Positions 52,209-60,759 of a DNA stretch of 64,000 nt are shown here, in pieces. Position numbers and translations under genes: made by a program. This DNA is from Acidobacteriota bacterium (GTDB lineage Bacteria > Acidobacteriota > Blastocatellia > Pyrinomonadales > Pyrinomonadaceae). Within the stretch, counting starts at the first letter, position 1. Each line of letters starts with the position of its first letter. A model generated the notes under the pieces. It searched no databases, had not been told where the DNA came from, and saw nothing but the letters and a program-made list of their open reading frames with translations. The stretch covers positions 1 through 64,000 of the forward strand of contig JAHBSJ010000014.1 in the NCBI GenBank assembly GCA_019639155.1, read 5' to 3'.

Positions 52209-54428
52209 ATGAAGATAAATATGCGTTTGGCGTCTGTTGCAGGTGTTTTTGTACTGGCATCGGTGTTTTTGGCCCTATTTGGAAAAAGTGAAAAGGCGGC
52301 GGCATCGACCGCAGCCGGGCTGACGGTAATTGAGGCAAACGGCGAATCGGTTCTCGTAGCTGAAGGCCTCGGCGAGATCTATCGATCCCCGGAAACCATC
52401 AGCGACGCCCAGGTGATCACTTTCGCAAAATCACCCGCTAAGGTTTTTACGTGGTATGCGGGCTTTGAACCGTTCTATGCAGTCAGCACCGACGGTAAGA
52501 GCGTGAAGCGCGTTAATTCTGCCGATCATCGCATGATGCTGCGTTACGGCAATTTTGATCCCCTCAGCGAAATCCCGCCGATCGCGGAGAACCTCACAGC
52601 AACTGCGAAATACAAAGGTTCGGAGCGTGCGTATATCGTGCAGTTCGTAACACAGCCGATCGACGAATACCGCCAGCAGCTTTCTGATGCAGGAGCAAAG
52701 ATACGTATCTATCTTCCTAACCATGCCTATTTGGTCTCGATGGCCGAAGAAGTGCGTGGAGCGGTTTCTGCTTTGCCTTATGTTCGCTGGGTAGGCCGAT
52801 ATGAGCCGGCATACAAACTTGAAGAGGTACTTATCGAGAGCCTTTCTGACGGCCCGGCAAAAATGGAGCCTGCTCGATATAACATCATGACCCTGGAACG
52901 AGGTGCTGCTGCCCAGTACGACATCAGTGCAATGGTCAGCCGAACCGGCGGAGTTGTAGAGAACATCATTCCTGAGGGTTTTCGCATGGAAGCTACGCTT
53001 ACCGGTGAACAGTTACTTCAGATAGCTCAGCACGAAAAGGTACTCTTTATTGACCGTTGGAGCCCGCCCGAGAACGACATGGATATAGTCCGCAGCGTCG
53101 GTGGAGCCAATTATGTAGAATCTGTCGCGGGCTATCGCGGGCAAGGCGTCAGGGCCGAGGTTATGGATAACGGTCTGCGGCAGACCCACAACGACTTTCA
53201 GCTCGGTGGCCCACCACTTATTCACAATTCGCCGAATACATCAGAGGGCTCGAATCATGGTACATCGACCTACGGGATCAATTTCGGCCGCGGTATTTCG
53301 AACCCCGCCGGCCGCGGGATGATGCCGGAAGCTACAGGGATCTTTGCTGACTACGATTTTCTCTCGAACCGCTATACACATACTGCGGAATTGAAGCAAG
53401 ATCCATACAAGGCCGTCTATCAGTCGAACAGCTGGGGCAATGCGACGACCACCGCATACACGACGATCTCAGCGGAAATGGACGACATCACTTTCATTAA
53501 TGATTTCGTTATCCTTAATTCGCAGAGCAATACCGGCAACCAGCTTTCCCGGCCGCAGGCATGGGCAAAGAATGTTGTGTCGATCGGCGGCATCAGACAT
53601 TACAACACCGCGTCGCTGACAGACGATCGCTGGGCTAACGGAGCCAGCGTCGGCCCGGCTGCTGATGGACGCTTGAAGCCGGATCTTGCCCATTTCTACG
53701 ACTCTATCTTTACGACGAGCAATTCAAGCGATGCCGGCTATACAACCGGCTTTGGCGGAACGAGCGCCGCGACGCCGATCACTGCAGGACACTTCGGCCT
53801 CTTTTTTCAAATGTGGCATAACGGCATCTTTGGAAATCCGACCGGACCAACTGTTTTTGACAGCCGCCCGAGAATGGCAACCGCCAAGGCTGTGATGATC
53901 AACACTGCGGTTCAATGGGACATGAATATCCCGGGAACCGACACAACCCGCGTCCGCCAAGGTTGGGGACGAGTCGATCTGCAGAATCTTTATAATCTTC
54001 GGACGAGGCTTTTTGTCGTCAATGAGGAAGTGAACCTGACGAACTTGCAGAGTCAACGCTACCGCGTACGTGTGGTGCCAAGCCAAAGAGAGCCGATGAA
54101 GATCACGCTCGTATACACGGATCCGATGGGAAGCCCGAGTGCTTCCAGAGCGCGTATCAACGATCTGACCCTTCGGGTGACCGCACCGGACGGAACCGTT
54201 TACTGGGGTAACAATGGTCTAGGTGTCGGCGGCGGTATGTGGTCGACGCCCGGAGGAACCGGCAACATTGTCGATACCGTGGAGAACGTGTTCATTTCGA
54301 ACCCGATGCTTGGTACGTGGTTTGTTGATATTTTTGCCAATGAGGTGGTGACCGACGCGGTTCCGAGTACGCCCGAAGTTGACGCGACCTTCTCATTGGT
54401 TGCCAGTGGTCCGATCTCATTGGTCTGA
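52209..54428 (+). CDS. Secreted S8-family (subtilisin-like) serine protease
   Basis: 739 aa. Signal peptide RLASVAGVFVLASVFLALFG. An N-terminal prodomain-like half (to about 290) contains two inhibitor-like repeats (VQFVTQPIDEYRQQLSDAGA and AMVSRTGGVVENIIPEGFRM). The catalytic triad is visible: D320 in AEVMDNGLRQTH, H350 in SNHGTSTYG and S519 in GFGGTSAATPITAG. A C-terminal beta domain (NLTNLQSQRYRVRVVPSQRE and FVDIFANEVV) looks like a P-domain. It is monocistronic and followed by convergent cutA. Confidence 0.93.
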   Translation: MKINMRLASVAGVFVLASVFLALFGKSEKAAASTAAGLTVIEANGESVLVAEGLGEIYRSPETISDAQVITFAKSPAKVFTWYAGFEPFYAVSTDGKSVKRVNSADHRMMLRYGNFDPLSEIPPIAENLTATAKYKGSERAYIVQFVTQPIDEYRQQLSDAGAKIRIYLPNHAYLVSMAEEVRGAVSALPYVRWVGRYEPAYKLEEVLIESLSDGPAKMEPARYNIMTLERGAAAQYDISAMVSRTGGVVENIIPEGFRMEATLTGEQLLQIAQHEKVLFIDRWSPPENDMDIVRSVGGANYVESVAGYRGQGVRAEVMDNGLRQTHNDFQLGGPPLIHNSPNTSEGSNHGTSTYGINFGRGISNPAGRGMMPEATGIFADYDFLSNRYTHTAELKQDPYKAVYQSNSWGNATTTAYTTISAEMDDITFINDFVILNSQSNTGNQLSRPQAWAKNVVSIGGIRHYNTASLTDDRWANGASVGPAADGRLKPDLAHFYDSIFTTSNSSDAGYTTGFGGTSAATPITAGHFGLFFQMWHNGIFGNPTGPTVFDSRPRMATAKAVMINTAVQWDMNIPGTDTTRVRQGWGRVDLQNLYNLRTRLFVVNEEVNLTNLQSQRYRVRVVPSQREPMKITLVYTDPMGSPSASRARINDLTLRVTAPDGTVYWGNNGLGVGGGMWSTPGGTGNIVDTVENVFISNPMLGTWFVDIFANEVVTDAVPSTPEVDATFSLVASGPISLV

Positions 54429-54435
54429 TCGCAGG

Positions 54436-54759
54436 TCAACCGGCAAGCTCGGCTCGAAGCCAATCCGCATAGTCATCCGATACTGCGGCGGCATCGAGGG
54501 CAACGATCTCGGGAACCGAATAGCTGTGGTTCTCGATAATGAACAACCTTAGATCGTTCCAACGAGAGGACAAGGTTTTTATCAGGAGGAGATTTTCGGT
54601 CTCCTCCTGAATTTTTTCATCCCATCGATACACAGAGGTAATCGGCGGCAGTATTTGAACGCACGCGGCCAATCGCTTTTCAACAATTCCGCGAGCCAGA
54701 GCCTCCCCTTCGTCCTTCCCACTGACGGTGGTTAGAACAATCACAAGTTTGTCTTCCAT
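54436..54759 (-). CDS. cutA: CutA1 divalent-cation tolerance protein
   Basis: 107 aa. Trimeric PII-like fold: IVLTTVSGKDEGEALARGIV, then RLAACVQILPPITSVYRW and NHSYSVPEIVALDAA. Last gene of the kinase operon, overlapping the stop of the pseudokinase by one base. Confidence 0.93.
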   Translation of the reverse strand: MEDKLVIVLTTVSGKDEGEALARGIVEKRLAACVQILPPITSVYRWDEKIQEETENLLLIKTLSSRWNDLRLFIIENHSYSVPEIVALDAAAVSDDYADWLRAELAG

Positions 54760-57002
54760 CAGAAATTTTGGCTCGGTTCGAAAGTGTAGAGGATCTTTGC
54801 CAACTCGCCTTTTGTTCCGACGTCATCTGCTCCCCTTACCTCGTCGGAAAAAGAGGTGGCAAGCATAGTGATCTCAAAGCCGGCACGAACACCGGGACGA
54901 GCGGCGGGAATGAAAAGACGCCTTCCCCAGACGGTGATGTTTTCCCCCGACGGCGAACGCCCGCCCGCTTGGAAAGTCAATTCGTAAGCTCGCCAATTGC
55001 CGTTGACCTGAGTTTCACCCTCCGATATCTGCTGATAACCGGGAAGTAGTTTCTTCAGCGTTTCGTTGGCTTCTTTTGCCAGCTGCGGGAATTTATCGAC
55101 GTCCTCTTTGAACGTTCCGCGGCTGGGGTAGTAGCTGATCAACATCTGCTCTTTCATCATCCCTTCAGGTGTTTCGTGGGAGATATCAAGGAACTTCCCT
55201 CGACTATTAACATTTTCACGGACCTGTGGGCCGTTTACCCTCCAGTCTTTCGGATAATAGACGGTAAAACCGACAAAATTGAGAAGCAGATCGCCTTTGA
55301 GGTTCTGTTTAGTGTTTTGGTAAAAACTTGTATTCGGCGGCTGCGGTATCGTACGCGGAAGCGGCGGAACCTCTATGTCAGAATTAACGTTCGGGACCGT
55401 CGTATCGAGACCGGTTGAACCTGGTTCGCCCGTCAGCGAATTAAGCGACGGGTCAACCGGTGTCTTGACCAATAGATACCAACCAACTCCTAGCAACATA
55501 AGAAGCACCGGAATGCCGATGGCCGCAATGATCTTTACCAGATGGCTCCCCTCTGACGGAGGTTCAGGCGAACGACGGGTCCACGCAGGGTCGTTCTCTA
55601 CGGAAACCGCCTTTGCCAGAGGCTTTAGAATGACCTCTTTCTTTTCTCCGTGGTCAGCGACATTACCGGAGGAAGGTAAAGCCGGGGTCGGTATAACGTC
55701 TGCAAGACTGTCCCGCCTCACCTTAGGAACCTCCGGAGCGCAATCAACAAGAGCATGGTGAAGGGCATCTCCAAACTCCCTTGCTTTCGCAAATCGAGTC
55801 GCCGGGTTAGGAGACATTGCCCGCATCAAGACGCTCTCGACGAGCGGAGAAATACTATTAGCGATCTCGGCGGGGATCGTCGGCCTCGAATTCCTCTGTG
55901 CGGCAATTAGTTCCTTAGGCGTATCGCCTGAAAAAGGCAGTTGTCCGGTCAGCATTTCAAATGCAGTCGCACCCAAAGCAAAAATATCGCTTGCGACTGT
56001 GGGAATCCTGCCTTCGAGCACCTCCGGAGCTCGGTAAAAAGCCGTATATTCGTCCGCATCGCCTTTTGACAGCCCCATTCCGATCAATATAGCCTGCTCA
56101 CTGCCATCATTACGCCTTTCGATCGCAATATTTGACGGTTCGATATCCCGATGGAGCAAGCCCTCTTGATGAGCATTGCTCAACCCGTATGCGATCTGTT
56201 TGATTATAGCGGCAGTGCGGTCAGAAGAAAGTCTGCCGTGAATGGCCATGATGTCCGACACAGACAAATGATCGTGATGTTCGACGACCACGTACCGACG
56301 TTGGTCAAGGAACTCGCCCGAGTCGATCATGCGGGCGACATTCGGGTGAGAGAAATGAAGTAGCGAGATCCTCTCCTCAGCTAAAATGCTGCTCATTATC
56401 TCGTCATCCTCATCATGGAATATTTGAATAACGACAGGCCGTTCGTCGTGAAGGTTGTCCTGGCCCACGTACAAATGCCCAACACCACTATCTCCCAAAT
56501 ATTCGCGTGCAAGAAAGCGTCCTTTCACGCTCCTCCCAACAAATGACTCAGGTGCCTCTTCGTCGAATAATGCCCCAAATCCTCGGACACGCTCATTGTT
56601 CTGAATTTCCGCGTGTCCCGGCGGTATATCCTCGGCCCTTATAAATCGCACGTTTTCGCCGCGGGCGGGCTCCAAGACATCGTCGTCGTGTGGACCATTG
56701 ATCTCCGTGTTAGCATCAGCCAATGAGTCGTCCCTCAGTTCAAAAACGATGTCTTCGTCAATATCAATATCGAGCTCTGAATGGTTCACGATCTCCTGAT
56801 GCGAAGATAGCGATGACTCGGCCGCAGCCTCAATATCTTTGCCGGCATCAATGGTGGCGTCCAATTTAGGCATTAGGTTCGAGAATATGCCCGGGCGCGT
56901 TCCCTGCGCAGCCGTTTCACTCGAGATGAGGCGCGCCCCGTCAACCGGGCAGAATCGCCTGGACCTTTCTTCAAAAACCTCTCCACACTTAGGACAATGC
57001 AT
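54759..57002 (-). CDS. Membrane pseudokinase with Cys ribbon and PsbP/Mog1-like C-terminus
   Basis: 747 aa. Cys ribbon C3, C6, C18, D21 (MHCPKCGEVF...RRFCPVDG). A kinase-like domain (about 155-430) follows, but the key residues are lost: the beta-3 Lys is Gln193 (VVIQIF), HRDLKP is HRDIEP (284-289), and DFG is GMG (308-310), with the Gly loop GDSGVG. It is therefore likely a pseudokinase. A transmembrane helix (IIAAIGIPVLLMLLGVGWYLL) near residue 490 separates it from an extracytoplasmic domain (FTVYYPKDWRVNG, ...KEQMLISYYP) like PsbP/Mog1. Operon with the TPR and kinase-FGE genes. Confidence 0.85.
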   Translation of the reverse strand: MHCPKCGEVFEERSRRFCPVDGARLISSETAAQGTRPGIFSNLMPKLDATIDAGKDIEAAAESSLSSHQEIVNHSELDIDIDEDIVFELRDDSLADANTEINGPHDDDVLEPARGENVRFIRAEDIPPGHAEIQNNERVRGFGALFDEEAPESFVGRSVKGRFLAREYLGDSGVGHLYVGQDNLHDERPVVIQIFHDEDDEIMSSILAEERISLLHFSHPNVARMIDSGEFLDQRRYVVVEHHDHLSVSDIMAIHGRLSSDRTAAIIKQIAYGLSNAHQEGLLHRDIEPSNIAIERRNDGSEQAILIGMGLSKGDADEYTAFYRAPEVLEGRIPTVASDIFALGATAFEMLTGQLPFSGDTPKELIAAQRNSRPTIPAEIANSISPLVESVLMRAMSPNPATRFAKAREFGDALHHALVDCAPEVPKVRRDSLADVIPTPALPSSGNVADHGEKKEVILKPLAKAVSVENDPAWTRRSPEPPSEGSHLVKIIAAIGIPVLLMLLGVGWYLLVKTPVDPSLNSLTGEPGSTGLDTTVPNVNSDIEVPPLPRTIPQPPNTSFYQNTKQNLKGDLLLNFVGFTVYYPKDWRVNGPQVRENVNSRGKFLDISHETPEGMMKEQMLISYYPSRGTFKEDVDKFPQLAKEANETLKKLLPGYQQISEGETQVNGNWRAYELTFQAGGRSPSGENITVWGRRLFIPAARPGVRAGFEITMLATSFSDEVRGADDVGTKGELAKILYTFEPSQNF

Positions 57003-57066
57003 TTCGAAACGTTAAGCACCTCAATCGCTTGAGGATAGCATATTCAACTTCTGAATTCTCTTGGGC

Positions 57067-58356
57067 CTAGTTTACCTTGCGGAGCTGACCGATCTTGGCC
57101 GCCGCAGTCGTCCGCTGACGATCAAGCGTCAGTGACTGTCTGAAGCATCGTTCCGCTTCTGCGGTTTTTCCCGACCTGTCGTAAGCATCTCCGACAGCCT
57201 CAAATTTCTGAGCGAGGATCGCTTTCTCGTTCGAAGGCACGTCTCGTAATGCCTGAAGAAGAGCATTCTCTGCCAATGGGACATTACCCTGACGTAGGTT
57301 AATGGAGGCCAGCAGCATATAGGTTCGGAAGCCGTTGGCACCTCTCTCCAAACTCTTTCTCAGCAGTGTCTCCGCCTCCGAATAGCGCTCGAGTGTCAAC
57401 AGTGCCTTGCTTAATAGCAGCAAGGCAGAATGATTGTAGGGATCGCGTTCTACCGCCTGCCGCAGCAGCCCTTCAGATTCACGAAAACGCTGTTCTGATT
57501 GCAGCACCTCAGCGACCAAGATCATCGTTGAGGTATGCGTCGCCTTACTGATAGCGGTGCGGTAAAAGCTTTGGGCCTGGGCTGACATTCCTCTTCGACG
57601 CATCAGCCGCCCGAGATGTGCATAGGCAGGAGCAAAACCGGGGTCAAGCTCTACCGCACGAAGGTATGCATCTTCAGTCTCGGAACCGATCAAACCTCGC
57701 AGTTCCATCGCCACGCCGAGGCGGTCAAAAGCAAGAGCATTTTTCGGAGCCAATTCTGTCGCGCGGCGGGCGAGACGCTCTGCCTCGGCATATCGGCCTG
57801 CCAGGTCATCGACAACAATAGGCTGTGACAGCACATAACTCAGCGCGATAAGAACCCACGGATCGACAGGGCTGAGACGCAATGCTGTCCGGTATTGCTG
57901 CTCCGCCTGATCCCAAAGCTGCCGATCGGAATAGATATTCCCAAGTCCGATCGCTGCTCGAGCATCTTGTGGCAGTAGAAGGCTGGCTTTTTCATATGCC
58001 GTCTGTGCAACAGTATATGAACGTGCATCGCGAGCAGCATTTCCTTCTGCCAAGAACGCTTCGAACCTCTGCAGGACGGCTGCGGTCGGCTTGACAGCGG
58101 CCTCGCTTGGCGGAGCTGCAAATTTTGAGCGGGAAACGCCGGAGGACGCAGATCGTTGATTTGGTATTCGAGTCTTGTTGGCAGAAACGGGCCGTTTAGG
58201 GCTGCTTTTTGACGGTGTTGGCTTTTTAGGGGCTTTTGCTGCTGATTCCTTCTTAGGGCCCCCGAATAACTTATTCGCGCTTCCTAGGTCCTGTGAGTAA
58301 ACTGCCGCCGGGAAGAGGAATGCGGCAAATGCGACAACTGAGAATACTGCTCTCAT
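57067..58356 (-). CDS. Secreted TPR-repeat protein
   Basis: 429 aa. ATG 58356 is 17 bp after the kinase-FGE stop. It gives the signal peptide RAVFSVVAFAAFLFPAAVYS, then a Pro/Lys/Ser-rich linker (PKKPTPSKSSPKRPVSANKT), then about nine TPR motifs, for example AIGLGNIYSDRQLWDQAEQQY and AYAHLGRLMRRRGMSAQAQS. The larger frame upstream (to 58686) lies inside the kinase gene and was rejected. TPR proteins here may receive signals from the kinase neighbours; this is inference. Confidence 0.85.
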   Translation of the reverse strand: MRAVFSVVAFAAFLFPAAVYSQDLGSANKLFGGPKKESAAKAPKKPTPSKSSPKRPVSANKTRIPNQRSASSGVSRSKFAAPPSEAAVKPTAAVLQRFEAFLAEGNAARDARSYTVAQTAYEKASLLLPQDARAAIGLGNIYSDRQLWDQAEQQYRTALRLSPVDPWVLIALSYVLSQPIVVDDLAGRYAEAERLARRATELAPKNALAFDRLGVAMELRGLIGSETEDAYLRAVELDPGFAPAYAHLGRLMRRRGMSAQAQSFYRTAISKATHTSTMILVAEVLQSEQRFRESEGLLRQAVERDPYNHSALLLLSKALLTLERYSEAETLLRKSLERGANGFRTYMLLASINLRQGNVPLAENALLQALRDVPSNEKAILAQKFEAVGDAYDRSGKTAEAERCFRQSLTLDRQRTTAAAKIGQLRKVN

Positions 58357-58373
58357 CGTAGTGCCTTGCCCGA

Positions 58374-60611
58374 CTATTTTGGTTTGCTTTGTGTTACCAG
58401 TCGAAATCCCAACTCTTTGTCCCGCTTGCTTGCTTCTACGTCGGCTCGAAAAGTGGAAGTTACCGCGAATTCGCCGGAAGACTTGTTCAGCGCGGCCCCG
58501 CCGCGGATCATGAAACGAGGTTCCTTCGTCTCTCGGATCGTTCCTTTGTTGCCCGGATAAAGCGCCGCCTTTGAACCCGTCCACTCGTAAACATTGCCGA
58601 TCAGGTCCACAACTCCCCATTCGTTCGGGCAGGACGCCGTCCCAACCGCTTCGGGTTCTGTGTTGTCCTTGTCGGTTACGGCACATTTCGGGTCAAAATC
58701 GTTCCCCCAGGGGAACATATAATTCTTAGCTCCGCTTCGTGCGGCGTATTCCCACTCTGCTTCGGTCGGCAATCTGTAAGTGGTTCCATCACGTTTTGAC
58801 CGCCACTCTGCGAACGCCTTGATATCGTCCTGATTGACGAATCTGACAGGCATCTTTTCCTGTTCGGGGACAGGCCGGTCGTTTACCCAATGGGCTGGAA
58901 CTGGACGATAACCGGTTTCGCGAATGAACTGGAAATATTCGCGGTTTGTGACCTCAGTCCTATCCATTTCAAAACCCTCGACCGTCACCTGATGAGCAGG
59001 CCTTTCGGGCTCGCGGCCGTCGTCGCGGCCCATCATGAACGTCCCGCCCGGGATGGAGACCAGATCCGCAACGATAGGCTCTTCAGGTGTCGGCGATGCG
59101 GCCGGTACAACCCTCACGTTCGAGTTCCCGCCTATGGCACCCGAAAAATAAGCGATGGCGACACCCAACGCCCCGACCAATAAGAGTGCGAATATACCTA
59201 CGATTCCCAAAAGTAGCCCTGACGTTTTCTTCTTAGGAACAAAGACGGTGCCGTCCGGAGTAATGATCGTCCCGGGTGACCAGTTCTGCTGAACTGTCTT
59301 AGCCATTTGGTCAGAGGCTCCTTTGGTGCTTACGACAGTGGCAAATTCACCGGCCTCACCGCCGGGTATCGATACACCCGGCTTAGGTATGGCAGTCTTC
59401 GAATCCTCGCCGGGCTTGCGCAATTCAGCAACGACCTCTTTCGGCGTCCCATCACAAACAATGTCGCCGAGCCAGTCCTGAAAGCCGTCGTGGCTAACGC
59501 GCAAATGATGGTTGCCGCTCTGCATGCCTTCCAGGAGCAGAATGCCGTTCTCCCTTGTTTCGCCTACTGAAACATTGTCGACAAACACACTGGCCTTCGG
59601 CGGCTTGGAAAGGATCTTGACGGACGAGACTGGCAAGGCTTGCGTTACCTTACCGATGGCCCCGGTACCACGGGGGCGAATAGCGCTGGTCAATTCATTA
59701 ACAAACGCCTCGACGGTCGGAGTGCGCTTCTTATAATCCTTTTGGAGTGCATGGGCTATCGCAGCCTCAAGATCCGGCGACGCAGGAACTCCACCCGCCG
59801 CAAGCGTCGGAGCCGGGTCGGAAATGTGCTTTTTCATAATCGCCGGGATCGACGAACCCTTGAACGGAACGTCGCCGGCCAACATCTGATAAAGCATTAC
59901 GCCCAGCGAATATATATCTGCACGCGAATCCGGCTCTTCGTCAGCCCACTGTTCCGGTGCCATATAATACGGCGAACCCATCAGGCCGGTGGTCTGCGCC
60001 TGAATGAATGAACCAAGAAGTTCACCGGATTTGATCTTTGCCAGGCCGAAATCGAGTATCTTGACCGCCTGCGTCATATTAGGCTTGTCGCTGCAGATCA
60101 TTATATTGAGCGGTTTGAGGTCGCGATGAACTATCCCTTGATGATGGGCCGCCCCTACACCGGCGCAGACAGCCGAAATAAGGTCAAGCGCTTGGTCAGG
60201 CTGAAGTTTGCCGACCCGTGCCAAAAGATCATGCAGAGACTCGCCCTCGACATATTCCATGACCAAGAATGGCACAGTCCCATCAATAACGCCGTAATCT
60301 GTCACGCTGACCACGTTTTGATGACGGATCGCCGCGGCAGCAAGCGCCTCCTGCCGAAAGCGCGTAACAAGCTGGGGGTCGTTGCCGACGAGGTCCGGTA
60401 AAATTACCTTAATAGCTAATTGGGTCTTTAGGTAAGCGTGTCGGGCTTTGTAGACTATGCCCATACCTCCCTGTCCGAGGCGGTACTCGATCTGATATTT
60501 GCCCTCAAGCACAGGTTCGCCGGGGAGCGTCTGCGTGGTCGCGCTCCCGTCCTTCGGACACGATGCAACATCGTCCGAATAGCATGATTTACAAACCTGA
60601 CACTCTTTCAT
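58374..60611 (-). CDS. Ser/Thr protein kinase fused to an FGE-sulfatase domain
   Basis: 745 aa. Cys ribbon C4, C7, C18, D21 at the N-terminus. The kinase domain (35-310) looks active: LGQGGMG (45-51), LAIK with K68, HRDLKP (162-167) and DFG (187-189). A PEGA-like beta domain (ILSKPPKASVFVDNVSVGET) precedes a transmembrane helix (LLGIVGIFALLLVGALGVAI) and an external FGE-sulfatase domain (DLVSIPGGTFMMGRDDGREP, YRLPTEAEWEYAARSG, IGNVYEWTGS, RFMIRGGAALNKS). First gene of the operon with the TPR protein, pseudokinase and cutA. The outside FGE domain may sense or modify an envelope target. Confidence 0.93.
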   Translation of the reverse strand: MKECQVCKSCYSDDVASCPKDGSATTQTLPGEPVLEGKYQIEYRLGQGGMGIVYKARHAYLKTQLAIKVILPDLVGNDPQLVTRFRQEALAAAAIRHQNVVSVTDYGVIDGTVPFLVMEYVEGESLHDLLARVGKLQPDQALDLISAVCAGVGAAHHQGIVHRDLKPLNIMICSDKPNMTQAVKILDFGLAKIKSGELLGSFIQAQTTGLMGSPYYMAPEQWADEEPDSRADIYSLGVMLYQMLAGDVPFKGSSIPAIMKKHISDPAPTLAAGGVPASPDLEAAIAHALQKDYKKRTPTVEAFVNELTSAIRPRGTGAIGKVTQALPVSSVKILSKPPKASVFVDNVSVGETRENGILLLEGMQSGNHHLRVSHDGFQDWLGDIVCDGTPKEVVAELRKPGEDSKTAIPKPGVSIPGGEAGEFATVVSTKGASDQMAKTVQQNWSPGTIITPDGTVFVPKKKTSGLLLGIVGIFALLLVGALGVAIAYFSGAIGGNSNVRVVPAASPTPEEPIVADLVSIPGGTFMMGRDDGREPERPAHQVTVEGFEMDRTEVTNREYFQFIRETGYRPVPAHWVNDRPVPEQEKMPVRFVNQDDIKAFAEWRSKRDGTTYRLPTEAEWEYAARSGAKNYMFPWGNDFDPKCAVTDKDNTEPEAVGTASCPNEWGVVDLIGNVYEWTGSKAALYPGNKGTIRETKEPRFMIRGGAALNKSSGEFAVTSTFRADVEASKRDKELGFRLVTQSKPK

Positions 60612-60759
60612 TCGAGAACCCGAGAAAACCGCGGGACGCTGCGGCAGTTCGAACTTTCCAGCCGAGGTTACTGCCGTTTGGGCGCACCGCCACCCGCCCT
60701 AATATTATGCTTTTTTTCAAATCGCTGGCAAGCAACAGCTCTGTTTAGCCGCCGTGCCA

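Noticed and set aside
58357-58686. Upstream extension of the TPR gene
   Set aside because: It lies entirely inside the kinase-FGE coding region in another frame; ATG 58356 gives a signal peptide.
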